Shown here: positions 36,199 through 45,304 of the stretch, piece by piece
Layout of the letters: every line of letters begins with the position of its first letter
How positions within the stretch are numbered: position 1 is the stretch's first letter
Assembly: GCF_051713825.1 (NCBI RefSeq)
Contig: NZ_JBIOQR010000001.1
Coordinates: forward strand, 2,914,001-2,978,000
Length of the DNA: 64,000 bases
Reading direction: 5' to 3'
Source of the DNA: Enterococcus_K sp051713825
Lineage (GTDB): Bacteria; Bacillota; Bacilli; Lactobacillales; Enterococcaceae
Program-made: the position numbers and the translations under genes
The notes under the pieces: generated by a model
Seen by the model: only the letters and a program-made list of their open reading frames with translations
What the model was told of the DNA's origin: nothing
The model's database searches: none

Positions 36199-36243
36199 AC
36201 AAAGTGACTACACTAGATTAACATGGTGTAGTCACTTTGTCAA
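36199..36243 (-). promoter_or_regulatory. opuA promoter with probable BusR operator
   Basis: TTGACA (36238-36243), 17-base spacer and TAATCT (36215-36220) form the promoter on the minus strand. A 15-bp perfect inverted repeat (36199-36213 with 36226-36240, core AGTGACTACAC) has one arm between -35 and -10 and the other just downstream of -10. That placement suits a repressor; busR lies 1.1 kb away. Confidence 0.75.
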
Positions 36244-36283
36244 AAAGAAGGTTTCGCTAATATTTCTCTTTAATTAGTAAAAA

Positions 36284-36320
36284 AAGAGGCCGCTCATCAC
36301 CATGAATAAGCTGCCTCTTA
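36284..36320 (-). terminator. Possible terminator upstream of the opuA promoter
   Basis: AAGAGGC and GCCTCTT arms enclose about 20 bases; on the minus strand a T-run follows. Confidence 0.5.
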
Positions 36321-36407
36321 TATTCTGTTATTCTGTCCAACTCTTTTTAACTAGGTTTACTTTTTTCCCACAACTAATTCTTTAAAATTTCTTTAAGCGA
36401 GTTTGAG

Positions 36408-36590
36408 GAGGCTGGGACATGGGACATAACTCAAAAAGTTATGCCCATGCTCCTATTTCCCGAATAAACGGTGAGCACAGAAGCAACTCCTTCGGAAATA
36501 AGCTGAAATTCACAAAAATTTGAAGAGCAATTTTCGTGGATTCCCTCTTATTTCTCGGAGTAAAACACTTCTGTCCCAACCTCAGCCTCT
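36408..36590. repeat. About 180-bp dispersed repeat with terminal and internal hairpins
   Basis: The ends are inverted copies of GAGGCTGGGACA (left) and TGTCCCAACCTCAGCCTC (right). An internal hairpin has the core ACATAACT-CAAAA-AGTTATG. Parts recur at 1737-1800 (including CCGAATAAACGGT) and 14970-15104. No protein is encoded. Confidence 0.7.
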
Positions 36591-36804
36591 ATTCCATCTT
36601 TTTATTAAGTTTTTTCCAAAAGATAGCAAAGGAAATCATAGATATGGGCAAATTTATGCCCAGTAAAAATATAGCTAGAGGTATTAAAAACCAACTTAAA
36701 GCCCCCGTTATTTCGTTAGGCAGAATAAAAACAAATCCTATTATCAAAAGAATTAACAATAAATTCAAATACAGCAAAACTTGACTAATAAAAAAAAGCT
36801 TCAT
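36589..36804 (-). CDS. Small two-helix membrane protein of unknown function
   Basis: A 71-aa protein made of two hydrophobic segments (about 5-28 and 34-62) and a basic tail FWKKLNKKME. AAGGAG sits six bases before the ATG, good support for translation. I do not recognise the family. The stop codon lies at the edge of the dispersed repeat. Confidence 0.6.
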   Translation of the reverse strand: MKLFFISQVLLYLNLLLILLIIGFVFILPNEITGALSWFLIPLAIFLLGINLPISMISFAIFWKKLNKKME

Positions 36805-37337
36805 TTTCTCTCCTTCAGTTTCTTTTAAATGAGTTTAAAAAATAGCTTACGGATTACCTAATTGAAATTAACAAAAATCAAAACAGGAGCCGTATCTAAA
36901 GTAAACACTGAGAAAAATGCCTCAGTACTCTATCCAGGAATCTTTTTGTTGTGCATAATAAAGAGTAAAAAAAGTGTAGGAATCACGGGCATGAACCATC
37001 TGGAAAGCGATAATTTTTTTAGCCTCTTTATTCTTTTCAAATTACTACGACACTTGGGAACGATATACGAATTTCTTTTTTTTACCTTTACGTAGCCTAA
37101 TGCACTTAGTTTCCCAAAAATTTATTCATATCTCAGCATACCCAGATTATTGTTCGAAGCTACTATAATCCTCTCCCAAAATAGGTCCACTAAATCATCC
37201 TAACACTGTTTTATCAATTGACAGTGATTCCTTAACCTACACAACGAAGTGAAGACAAGCTGTATGTTTACAACAATCACTTCACTAGATTAAGTGCCTC
37301 GTACACTCCTTGAAGCTTACCAATTATACTAACTAAA
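36805..37337. other. Gap between the small membrane protein and busR
   Basis: No convincing gene. A frame at 36862-37095 (plus) lacks a ribosome-binding site; the opposite strand shows an interrupted hydrophobic reading (MPVIPTLFLLFIMHNKKIPG then a stop). This may be a gene remnant. Confidence 0.35.
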
Positions 37338-37994
37338 CTAATGTGTCACATCTGTTTCCAAACTAACACCTGGGTAAAAGAAGTTTTGCATTCGTTGCAA
37401 CGCGTACTCATTTCCAACAAAATAAATCGTATCATTTTCTGAGATCTTCGCATAAGGCCCCGGGGACAATAACAACTCTTCTTTATGAAGAATCGCAACC
37501 ACGGTTGCATTGGTCTCATGCCACAAATTCAGTTCACTAATTGAACTCTCCAAATGAAGCGCATCTGATGTAATGACCAGTTCAAATGGCAAAAATGGAT
37601 TCATGCTGTGAGTCCGTTTCGTTTGAGCGACTAGCTGATCCAACAACTTAGAAAAATGATCCAACTCATCCTTCTGTTGCTTAACACTCTCCATGATTTC
37701 AACCTTTACTTCTTGAATCGATTGAACATCCTTATATTGTTCCAAAAAGGTTTTGGCATTCTCCTTAGAAGCAACATACGCCCCACTGCCATGACGAACC
37801 TCCATAATTCCCAAATCAACCAAAACATTGATTGCTTTTCGAGCCGTTTCGGGGGAGACGTTGTAGGCGCTAGCTAATGTTGAGCGAGCATGAATTTTTT
37901 CGCCCACTTGGTATCTATTTTCAATAATTCTTTCCGCCAACTCGACAGCGATTTGTTGGTATCTAGGTACAACAACCTTCTTTTTTTCTCGCAT
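37338..37994 (-). CDS. busR: BusR-like GntR/RCK_C regulator (c-di-AMP-responsive)
   Basis: A 218-aa protein. The N-terminal GntR winged helix (RYQQIAVELAERIIENRYQVGEKI... RKAINVLVDLGIMEVRHGSGAYV) is followed by a coiled coil (about 95-130) and a C-terminal RCK_C/TrkA-C domain (ELNLWHETNATVVAILHKEELLLSPGP... NDTIYFVGNEYALQRM). This combination defines BusR, which represses the betaine transporter when bound to c-di-AMP. The ATG at 37994 follows GAGGG. A TATAAT at 38009-38014 (minus strand) is its likely -10. Confidence 0.88.
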   Translation of the reverse strand: MREKKKVVVPRYQQIAVELAERIIENRYQVGEKIHARSTLASAYNVSPETARKAINVLVDLGIMEVRHGSGAYVASKENAKTFLEQYKDVQSIQEVKVEIMESVKQQKDELDHFSKLLDQLVAQTKRTHSMNPFLPFELVITSDALHLESSISELNLWHETNATVVAILHKEELLLSPGPYAKISENDTIYFVGNEYALQRMQNFFYPGVSLETDVTH

Positions 37995-38057
37995 CAAATT
38001 TCCCTCACATTATATCTTTACGCTAATAGTACTATGAACGGATAGAATAAGCAAAAT

Positions 38058-38135
38058 AAAAAAGAGTGGTGTAAGACACTGGACACTAGCCCGTCTTTTG
38101 ACTGGGTAGTCATCCTGTCCGTTCCACTCTCACTC
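38058..38135 (-). terminator. Terminator of the feo operon
   Basis: On the minus strand AGAGTGG...CCACTCT closes a long stem followed by TTTTTTATTTT, just behind the small Cys-rich gene. Confidence 0.65.
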
Positions 38136-38273
38136 TTATTTACTATTTTGTTGTGTTTTGACTGGACAGCTTGTCGCACAGTCATCACAGGTTTTTCCCG
38201 TTTTGATACGAGAATACACGACATAACCCGCACCACCAAAAATTAAAATCGAAAGAATAATTGTCGCAATCAT
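38136..38273 (-). CDS. FeoB-associated Cys-rich membrane protein
   Basis: A 45-aa protein found by direct translation. One membrane helix (IATIILSILIFGGAGYVVYS) is followed by a short tail with three cysteines, TCDDCATSC. This is the pattern of the small FeoB-associated Cys-rich family that replaces FeoC in Firmicutes. The ATG overlaps the feoB stop (ATGA). Presumably it assists FeoB, possibly handling Fe2+ or sensing it. Confidence 0.85.
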   Translation of the reverse strand: MIATIILSILIFGGAGYVVYSRIKTGKTCDDCATSCPVKTQQNSK

Positions 38274-40429
38274 TTCGCCCCTCCTTCAACTGTTGTTAGC
38301 GTGACTGTTGTGTTGGTTTTCTGTTTGTTTTTCTTCAGTAACTGAATCATCATTCCTGCCAATACAAGAACGGCACTTATAAAACTAAATCCAATTGATC
38401 CATTTTCAAAAAAGACATGCCCGAATTGATAAATCACAAAACTGACCGCATAGGCTAAGCCACATTGATAGCCAACTGCAAGCCACGTCCATTTAGCATT
38501 GGCCATTTCACGACGAATCGCACCAATAGCTGCAAAACAAGGCGCACATAACAGATTAAAGACGAGGAATGAGTAAGCCGCAACTGTTGTGTAGCTTCCT
38601 TGTAAAACTGACCAGACTTCCTGTCCATTTTCAGAAATCTCTCCTGCATGGCCAAACAAAATCCCAAACGTATTAATGACATTTTCCTTGGCGATTAGAC
38701 CGGTAATCGTGGCAACTGCCCCCTGCCAATTCCCCCAGCCTAAAGGCGCGAATAATGGTGCAATCACATGCCCCAGACTCGCTAAAATACTTTGGTCAGA
38801 GTCGACCGGTTGGAACGCAAAATTATAGGAAAACGTGAACCAGATAACGATACTAGAAACAAAAATAATCGTACTTGCTTTTTTAACAAACGACTTACTT
38901 CTATCATACGTTTGTCGTAAAATACTTTTTACTTGCGGAAGATGATAAGCCGGTAATTCCATGATAAATGGTGCAGGGTCTCCAGCAAAGAGCTGCGTTT
39001 TTTTCAAGGCAATCCCCGAAAGAACGATTGCACCAATTCCGACAAAATAAGCAGAAGGCGCGACCCAACTACTGTTAGGGAAAAAAGCCCCTGCAATCAA
39101 AGCGATAATCGGCAACTTAGCCGAACACGGCATAAACGTAGTCACGATAATGGTCATTCGACGATCCTTCTCATTTTCGATTGTCCGACTCGCCATCACA
39201 CCTGGAACGCCACAGCCAGTAGCAATCAGCATAGGAATAAACGACTTACCTGATAAGCCAAATTTCCGAAATAAACGGTCCATAACAAAAGCAATCCGAG
39301 ACATATAACCACAGTCTTCTAAAAAGGATAAACATAAAAACAAAACAATTAATTGTGGTAAAAAGCCTAAAACAGCCCCTACACCAGCAATAATTCCATC
39401 TAAAATAAGTCCTTGCATCCAATCTGCTACCTGCCAGTTTGCTAAAGCATCGCCCACTATAGTTGGAATCCATTCTCCAAAGACCTGATCGTTAACCCAA
39501 TCCGTTCCCATCGTTCCCAAGGTTTGAATAGACAGGTAATAAATCAGCCACATGACTCCAGCAAAAATTGGAAGGGCCAACCAACGATTTGTCACGATTT
39601 GATCAATTTTATCACTAAATGACAACCGAATCTCATCTTTTTCAATCGCACAGAGGCTAATGACTCGACTGATGAATTCATACCGTTCATTAATTATGAT
39701 GGTTTCACTATCCTCCTGGAAGATTTTTTCTGTAATCGTAATAATTTCTTCAATTTCTTTCTTTTGAATCACACTAAGATCGAGTTCCTCTTGGGCACGT
39801 GCGTCACGTTCAAATAGTTTCACCGCATACCAACGACTTTGTTTTTCCAAAACCGTCTGACCAAGAACGTCAACAATCTCATTCAAGGCCGTTTCTAATC
39901 GAACATCATAGGTTGGAAAATCTACCTTAGCCGGAAATTGTTTAGCTACATGAAGTGTCTCCTTGACAGCTTCTTGAAGTCCACGTTTTTTTAGAGCACT
40001 CATCCCAACAACAGGGGCCCCCATACCATACGCAAGCTTCTCTAAATTAATCTTTTTACCTTGTTTTGCAACAATATCCATCATATTTAAAGCAATCACA
40101 ACTGGAATACCCATTTCCATTAACTGGGTTGTTAAATAAAGATTTCTTTCAAGATTTGTTGCATCAACAATGTTTAAAATGACGCTAGGCTGTCCCTGCA
40201 ATAAATAATCTCTAGCAACGACCTCTTCTGGTGTGTATGGAGAGAGTGAATAAATCCCGGGTAAATCCTGAATTCGGACAGTTCGATCTGATTTTAGGAG
40301 CCCTTCTTTTCTTTCTACTGTTACTCCAGGCCAGTTTCCAACATATTGGTTAGCCCCAGTCAAGTGGTTAAACGTGCTAGTCTTCCCACTATTAGGATTC
40401 CCTGCTAAAGCAATCTGGTAGTCACTCAT
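38270..40429 (-). CDS. feoB: Ferrous iron transporter FeoB
   Basis: A 719-aa protein. The N-terminal G domain has G1 GNPNSGKTSTF, G3 DLPGIYSL and G4 NMMDI. The membrane domain (about 280-700) contains two gate repeats, with the conserved ATGCGVPGVMASRTIENEKDRR and PCSAKLPIIALI segments. It imports Fe2+ across the inner membrane. The start touches the feoA stop (TAATG). Second gene of the Fur-box feo operon. Confidence 0.97.
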   Translation of the reverse strand: MSDYQIALAGNPNSGKTSTFNHLTGANQYVGNWPGVTVERKEGLLKSDRTVRIQDLPGIYSLSPYTPEEVVARDYLLQGQPSVILNIVDATNLERNLYLTTQLMEMGIPVVIALNMMDIVAKQGKKINLEKLAYGMGAPVVGMSALKKRGLQEAVKETLHVAKQFPAKVDFPTYDVRLETALNEIVDVLGQTVLEKQSRWYAVKLFERDARAQEELDLSVIQKKEIEEIITITEKIFQEDSETIIINERYEFISRVISLCAIEKDEIRLSFSDKIDQIVTNRWLALPIFAGVMWLIYYLSIQTLGTMGTDWVNDQVFGEWIPTIVGDALANWQVADWMQGLILDGIIAGVGAVLGFLPQLIVLFLCLSFLEDCGYMSRIAFVMDRLFRKFGLSGKSFIPMLIATGCGVPGVMASRTIENEKDRRMTIIVTTFMPCSAKLPIIALIAGAFFPNSSWVAPSAYFVGIGAIVLSGIALKKTQLFAGDPAPFIMELPAYHLPQVKSILRQTYDRSKSFVKKASTIIFVSSIVIWFTFSYNFAFQPVDSDQSILASLGHVIAPLFAPLGWGNWQGAVATITGLIAKENVINTFGILFGHAGEISENGQEVWSVLQGSYTTVAAYSFLVFNLLCAPCFAAIGAIRREMANAKWTWLAVGYQCGLAYAVSFVIYQFGHVFFENGSIGFSFISAVLVLAGMMIQLLKKNKQKTNTTVTLTTVEGGAK

Positions 40430-40899
40430 TATTTCTCCTCCTTTTCAATTAGCACTAACTCAGCTTCACTTTTTCTCAACGTTAGTTCATACCCACGAAC
40501 ATGAATCTCAATTGGATCACCTAAAGGAGCTAACTTTCTTATATAAACTGACGTGCCTCTAGTTAGACCCATATCCATTAAACGACGTCTAACAGCTCCT
40601 GTCCCATGAATCGTAACCACTTGCCCCGAATCTCCCACAACGAGTTGGTCTAATGAAAGCCAATTTGCTGGATTCTCTGAGGGTTCATCTATCAAAATAG
40701 ATTCTAAAACAGTCTGGTTAATCGCAATTCTACTATTGTGTAATAAAACAATGCCATTCTCACCAGATGTATTAATCAATACAACCTTTCCCCCTGGTAT
40801 GACACCCAAGTTACTTAAATGCTTTTTGACTGACTCCTCAGCATTGACTGCTTTTATCTGATACACTCGATTATGTTGTGCTTGATTAAGAGATAACAT
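40429..40899 (-). CDS. feoA: FeoA-type protein with two SH3-like FeoA domains
   Basis: A 156-aa protein, about twice the usual FeoA length. The first FeoA-like half is about 1-75 (LGVIPGGKVVLINTSGENGIVLL) and the second about 80-152 (RRLMDMGLTRGTSVYIRKLAPLGDPIEIHVRGYELTLRKSEA). Only the second is a close match to the FeoA consensus. It is needed for FeoB function. First gene behind the Fur box. Confidence 0.9.
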   Translation of the reverse strand: MLSLNQAQHNRVYQIKAVNAEESVKKHLSNLGVIPGGKVVLINTSGENGIVLLHNSRIAINQTVLESILIDEPSENPANWLSLDQLVVGDSGQVVTIHGTGAVRRRLMDMGLTRGTSVYIRKLAPLGDPIEIHVRGYELTLRKSEAELVLIEKEEK

Positions 40900-40958
40900 A
40901 GTAACTTCCCCTTGTGAATTATTTTCATATTTTTAATTCCAAGAAAACTCATTGAAAT

Positions 40959-40973
40959 TGATAATCGTTCTCA
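40959..40973. promoter_or_regulatory. Fur box upstream of feoA
   Basis: TGATAAT-C-GTTCTCA fits the 7-1-7 Fur box with two mismatched pairs, 60 bases before feoA. Iron-dependent repression of feoAB is expected. Confidence 0.75.
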
Positions 40974-41155
40974 ATAAGATTACTCCCTTCCTCCATAAAA
41001 GTCAATGAGATTGTGAAAAAACTAGCGAATTAGTCTAAAATAAATTCATTTCAATCGCCTCAAAATTTCGTCTTTTTCGAAAAAATTTTTTAAAGTTTTT
41101 TTACTTTAGAAAACTGTTTTCACCCTTGCAATTCTTGCTTTCATATTTTTTCAAA

Positions 41156-41202
41156 ACACTAAACTTGGTGTCTCTCTTTTTTTTCAACACAATATATAGT
41201 GT
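41156..41202 (+). promoter_or_regulatory. Tandem NrdR boxes of nrdHIEF
   Basis: Box 1 at 41156-41171 (ACACTAAACTTGGTGT) and box 2 at 41187-41202 (ACACAATATATAGTGT) start 31 bases apart, three helical turns, as NrdR requires. Box 2 matches the consensus closely and ends just before the -35. Confidence 0.88.
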
Positions 41203-41209
41203 TTTTAGA

Positions 41210-41237
41210 TTGACTTTTTCCTAGATAGATTTATACT
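41210..41237 (+). promoter_or_regulatory. nrdHIEF promoter
   Basis: TTGACT (41210-41215), 16-base spacer, TATACT (41232-41237), 38 bases before the nrdH start. Confidence 0.8.
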
Positions 41238-41275
41238 AATGAGTATAGAAATTATCCATTCGGGAGGAACTTATA

Positions 41276-41500
41276 ATGAACGTAAAAATCTTTTCAAAAA
41301 ATAATTGTATGCAATGCAAAATGGTGAAACGCTACTTAAGCGAGAATAATATAGCATTTGAAGAAGTTAATATTGATAATCAACCAGAAGCTGTTGATTG
41401 GTTAAAAGAACAAGGTTTTCAAACTGTTCCAGTAACTACTTCTAATTCAACAACTGTTATCGGCTTCCGCCCTGACCAACTAAAACAATTAGCTAGCTAA
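41276..41500 (+). CDS. nrdH: Glutaredoxin-like protein NrdH
   Basis: A 74-aa thioredoxin-fold protein with the redox motif CMQCKM near residue 12 and the C-terminal VIGFRPDQL typical of NrdH. It reduces the class Ib ribonucleotide reductase NrdE. AGGAAC lies just before the ATG. First gene of nrdHIEF. Confidence 0.95.
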   Translation: MNVKIFSKNNCMQCKMVKRYLSENNIAFEEVNIDNQPEAVDWLKEQGFQTVPVTTSNSTTVIGFRPDQLKQLAS

Positions 41501-41501
41501 T

Positions 41502-41870
41502 ATGAAGATTGTTTTCTTCTCCATGACGGGTCAGACTAGAAGGTTTGTTAAAAAGTTGGATTTGCCTGCTTATGAAATTGAGCCTGCAAATCCTTTTTTT
41601 GAGATAAAAGAACCATTTGTACTTGCTGTGCCAACTTATGATCAGGAAATTATGGATGTCGTCTATGATTTTTTAGACCATCAAGATAACTCTCTTCTAT
41701 TAAGAGGAATTATCGGTAGCGGCAATCGAAATTTTGCCGAGTTATTTGTTTACGCAGCAAAACAATTGGCAGAGAATTATCAAGTGCCTCTGCTCCATGC
41801 ACTTGAGTTTAGCGGCACCTCTGAAGATGTCGACATTATAAAAAAGGTTGTGAATGAACTTGAGTCTTAA
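41502..41870 (+). CDS. nrdI: Flavodoxin-like protein NrdI
   Basis: A 122-aa flavodoxin fold beginning KIVFFSMTGQTRRFVKKL (FMN phosphate loop) and containing GIIGSGNRNFAELF. It supplies the oxidant that assembles the dimanganese-tyrosyl radical cofactor of NrdF. It starts one base after nrdH and overlaps nrdE by 17 bases. Confidence 0.94.
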   Translation: MKIVFFSMTGQTRRFVKKLDLPAYEIEPANPFFEIKEPFVLAVPTYDQEIMDVVYDFLDHQDNSLLLRGIIGSGNRNFAELFVYAAKQLAENYQVPLLHALEFSGTSEDVDIIKKVVNELES

Positions 41871-44019
41871 AAATTTAAAAGACGTTAGCTACTTTAAGCT
41901 AAACAATGAGATTAATCGTCCGGTTAATGGACAAATCCCGTTAAACAAGGATCAAGAAGCGTTAGCTGCATTTTTCAAGGAGAATGCAACACCTAACACG
42001 ATGACATTTTCTTCTATTAAAGAGAAGATTGATTATCTAGTAAAAAATGATTATATCGAAGAAGGATTTATCAAGCTTTACTCAATGACCTTTATTGAAA
42101 AGCTTTATCAATTTTTGGACGAACAGAACTTTCAGTTTAAATCATTTATGGCAGCTTACAAGTTTTACTCTCAGTACGCATTAAAAACAAACGATGGAAC
42201 GGCTTATCTAGAAACCTACGAAGATCGTGTTGCCTTTAATGCGCTTTATTTTGCCAATGGAGACGAAGAGCTTGCTTTATCTCTTGCTGATGAAATGATT
42301 CATCAACGCTACCAGCCAGCGACTCCTTCTTTCTTAAACGCTGGACGTAAACGCCGTGGTGAATTGGTTTCTTGTTTCTTAATCCAAGTAACCGACGATA
42401 TGAACTCAATTGGCCGTTCAATCAATTCAGCATTACAACTTTCTAGAATTGGTGGCGGCGTTGGGATTACTCTTTCGAATCTTCGTGAGGCTGGTGCGCC
42501 AATCAAGGGATATGAAGGGGCAGCAAGCGGCGTGGTTCCCGTGATGAAATTATTCGAAGATAGCTTTAGCTACTCCAATCAATTGGGCCAACGTCAAGGA
42601 GCCGGTGTTGTTTACTTAAACGTCTTTCATCCAGATATCATTCAATTTCTTTCTGCAAAAAAAGAAAACGCGGATGAAAAGATTCGAGTTAAAACACTTT
42701 CTCTAGGGACGATTGTGCCAGATAAGTTCTATGAATTAGCTAGAAATAATGACGATATGTATTTGTTTAGCCCTTATAGTGTTGAAAAAGAGTACGGTGT
42801 TCCTTTCTCATATGTGGACATCACTAAAGAATATGACAATATGGTCGCAAATCCAAATATTCGTAAACAAAAGATTCGCGCGCGTGATCTTGAAAATGAA
42901 ATCTCAAAATTACAACAAGAATCAGGCTACCCATATATCGTAAATATCGATACTGCAAACCGTTCAAATCCGGTTTATGGAAAAATTATTATGAGTAATC
43001 TTTGTTCTGAAATTTTACAAGTACAGGAGCCTTCTGTAATTAACGGCAAACAAGAATATGATGTTATGGGGACAGATATTAGTTGTAACTTAGGGTCAAC
43101 TAATATTGTAAACCTAATGGATAGCCCAAACTTTGGTAAATCTGTTCGCGCGATGACTCGTGCTTTGACATTTGTCACAGATGCTTCTGATATTGATGTT
43201 GTTCCTTCTATTCAAAACGGCAATAAACTAAACCACACAATTGGTTTAGGAGCTATGGGACTGCATACTTATTTTGCTAAAAATCATATGGAATACGGCT
43301 CTGAGGAATCACTTGATTTTACGAATATTTATTTCATGTTATTAAATTATTGGACGCTAGTTGAAAGTCATGCCATTGCCAAGGAATATGGCGAAGTCTT
43401 CCATAATTTTGAAAAATCAGACTATGCAAGTGGTACCTATTTTGATAAATATGTCACAGGAGACTACCAACCAAAATTCGAAAAAGTCAAAGAAATCTTC
43501 AACGATATCTTTATTCCTTCAGCCGAAGATTGGAAAGAACTCCGTGAAGCAATCAAAAAAGACGGTCTTTATCATCAAAATCGTCTGGCAGTTGCACCAA
43601 ATGGCTCTATTTCGTATATCAATGACACGAGTGCAAGTATTCACCCAATTACTCGTATGATTGAAGAGCGTCAAGAGAAGAAAATTGGTAAAATTTACTA
43701 TCCAGCTCCTTATTTAGCTAATGACACGATTCCTTATTATACCTCAGCCTATGATATGGATATGCGTAAAGTAATCGACGTTTATGCAACAGCACAAAAA
43801 CATGTCGATCAAGGAATGAGTTTAACCTTGTTTATGCGCTCAGAACTTCCTGAAGGTCTGTATGAATGGAAAGATACAACCAAACAAACAACCCGTGACC
43901 TGAATATTTTACGCCACTATGCCTTCCATAAAGGGGTTAAATCAATTTATTATGTTCGTACATTTACAGACGATGCAGAAGAAATTGGTAGCAACCAATG
44001 CGAAAGTTGTGTCATCTAA
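41854..44019 (+). CDS. nrdE: Class Ib ribonucleotide reductase large subunit NrdE
   Basis: A 721-aa alpha subunit. Active-site features visible: first Cys in GELVSCFLIQ, the catalytic loop segment NLCSEILQVQEPS, the radical-transfer tyrosines near the C-terminus, and the terminal redox pair in CESCVI. It reduces ribonucleoside diphosphates. The short N-terminus without an ATP cone is normal for class Ib. Overlap with nrdI indicates coupling. Confidence 0.97.
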   Translation: MNLSLKNLKDVSYFKLNNEINRPVNGQIPLNKDQEALAAFFKENATPNTMTFSSIKEKIDYLVKNDYIEEGFIKLYSMTFIEKLYQFLDEQNFQFKSFMAAYKFYSQYALKTNDGTAYLETYEDRVAFNALYFANGDEELALSLADEMIHQRYQPATPSFLNAGRKRRGELVSCFLIQVTDDMNSIGRSINSALQLSRIGGGVGITLSNLREAGAPIKGYEGAASGVVPVMKLFEDSFSYSNQLGQRQGAGVVYLNVFHPDIIQFLSAKKENADEKIRVKTLSLGTIVPDKFYELARNNDDMYLFSPYSVEKEYGVPFSYVDITKEYDNMVANPNIRKQKIRARDLENEISKLQQESGYPYIVNIDTANRSNPVYGKIIMSNLCSEILQVQEPSVINGKQEYDVMGTDISCNLGSTNIVNLMDSPNFGKSVRAMTRALTFVTDASDIDVVPSIQNGNKLNHTIGLGAMGLHTYFAKNHMEYGSEESLDFTNIYFMLLNYWTLVESHAIAKEYGEVFHNFEKSDYASGTYFDKYVTGDYQPKFEKVKEIFNDIFIPSAEDWKELREAIKKDGLYHQNRLAVAPNGSISYINDTSASIHPITRMIEERQEKKIGKIYYPAPYLANDTIPYYTSAYDMDMRKVIDVYATAQKHVDQGMSLTLFMRSELPEGLYEWKDTTKQTTRDLNILRHYAFHKGVKSIYYVRTFTDDAEEIGSNQCESCVI

Positions 44020-44117
44020 CCTTTGTGACTGACTAGATAAACTTAGGATTACCTAGACTTTTACCAGTCGTTCATTGAGCGGCTGGTTTCTATTGAAAAA
44101 AACGAGGAGGATAACTC

Positions 44118-45083
44118 ATGTCAAACACGTATTATGAGGCTATAAACTGGAATGAGATTGAAGATATTATCGATAAATCAACCTGGGAAAAACTAACGGA
44201 ACAATTCTGGCTAGATACACGAATTCCCCTATCCAATGACTTAGATGATTGGCGGACACTATCAGATTTAGAAAAAACCACTGTTGGGCACGTTTTTGGT
44301 GGCTTAACTTTACTTGATACTGTTCAGTCAGAAAGTGGGATGGAACAGCTTAGAAATGATGTCCGTACACCACATGAGGAAGCTGTCTTAAATAACATTC
44401 AATTTATGGAATCTGTCCATGCTAAAAGTTATTCTTCGATCTTTAGTACCTTAAACACTAAGTCAGAAATCGAAGAAATTTTTGAATGGACCAACACTAA
44501 CCCTTACCTGCAAAAAAAAGCAGAGTTTATCAACGAGATCTATAAAAACGGCACGCCGTTAGAAAAAAAAGTCGCGAGTGTCTTCTTAGAAACTTTTCTA
44601 TTTTATTCTGGATTCTATACGCCTCTTTATTACTTAGGAAATAATAAATTACCTAATGTGGCAGAAATCATTAAACTGATTATCCGTGACGAATCTGTTC
44701 ATGGTACCTATATTGGCTATAAATTCCAATTAGGCTTTAATGAATTACCCGACGATGAACAAGAAAAATTGAAGGACTGGATGTATGGTCTTCTTTATGA
44801 ACTTTATGAAAATGAAGAACGTTACACTGAAGAGCTCTACGATGAGTTAGGCTGGACTGAAGAGGTAAAAACCTTCTTACGTTATAACGCCAATAAAGCG
44901 CTAATGAATTTGGGAATGGATCCACTATTCCCTGATACAGCCAATGATGTTAATCCAATCGTAATGAACGGAATTTCAACAGGTACAAGTAACCATGACT
45001 TCTTCTCGCAAGTAGGGAACGGCTATCTGTTAGGAACCGTTGAAGCAATGAAAGATGACGATTACTTAATCGGATTAGACTAA
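44118..45083 (+). CDS. nrdF: Class Ib ribonucleotide reductase small subunit NrdF
   Basis: A 321-aa beta subunit with metal-ligand segments (VQSESGMEQL... QFMESVHAKSYS... IIRDESVHGTYIGYKF). Together with NrdI it holds the Mn2 or Fe2-tyrosyl radical. GAGGAGG lies upstream of the ATG. The 98-base gap after nrdE contains a weak hairpin that may reduce expression relative to the other genes. Confidence 0.97.
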   Translation: MSNTYYEAINWNEIEDIIDKSTWEKLTEQFWLDTRIPLSNDLDDWRTLSDLEKTTVGHVFGGLTLLDTVQSESGMEQLRNDVRTPHEEAVLNNIQFMESVHAKSYSSIFSTLNTKSEIEEIFEWTNTNPYLQKKAEFINEIYKNGTPLEKKVASVFLETFLFYSGFYTPLYYLGNNKLPNVAEIIKLIIRDESVHGTYIGYKFQLGFNELPDDEQEKLKDWMYGLLYELYENEERYTEELYDELGWTEEVKTFLRYNANKALMNLGMDPLFPDTANDVNPIVMNGISTGTSNHDFFSQVGNGYLLGTVEAMKDDDYLIGLD

Positions 45084-45088
45084 AGAAT

Positions 45089-45135
45089 AGCCTCAACTCA
45101 TCAGAAAAAATACGATGAGTTGGGGCTTGTTTTTT
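45089..45135 (+). terminator. Terminator of nrdHIEF
   Basis: A 14-bp stem with two wobble or mismatched pairs (45089-45102 with 45114-45127), then TTGTTTTTT. Confidence 0.85.
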
Positions 45136-45304
45136 AACTGCAAGGGGATTATATAATATCGAGGTGTAAGAAAGCTATCGGTAATTGGCTTTCCAGTACT
45201 TTTCATGAGACCAAAGAAGGATGGTAGGAATTGATTGTCTTATGGAAACTCAAAACCTCGGCTTGCTGAGGCTATCTTATATGAACCTAGTCTTTCTTTA
45301 CACT

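Noticed and set aside
36862..37095. 77-codon plus-strand frame
   Set aside because: Starts with TTG and no SD; no recognisable protein.
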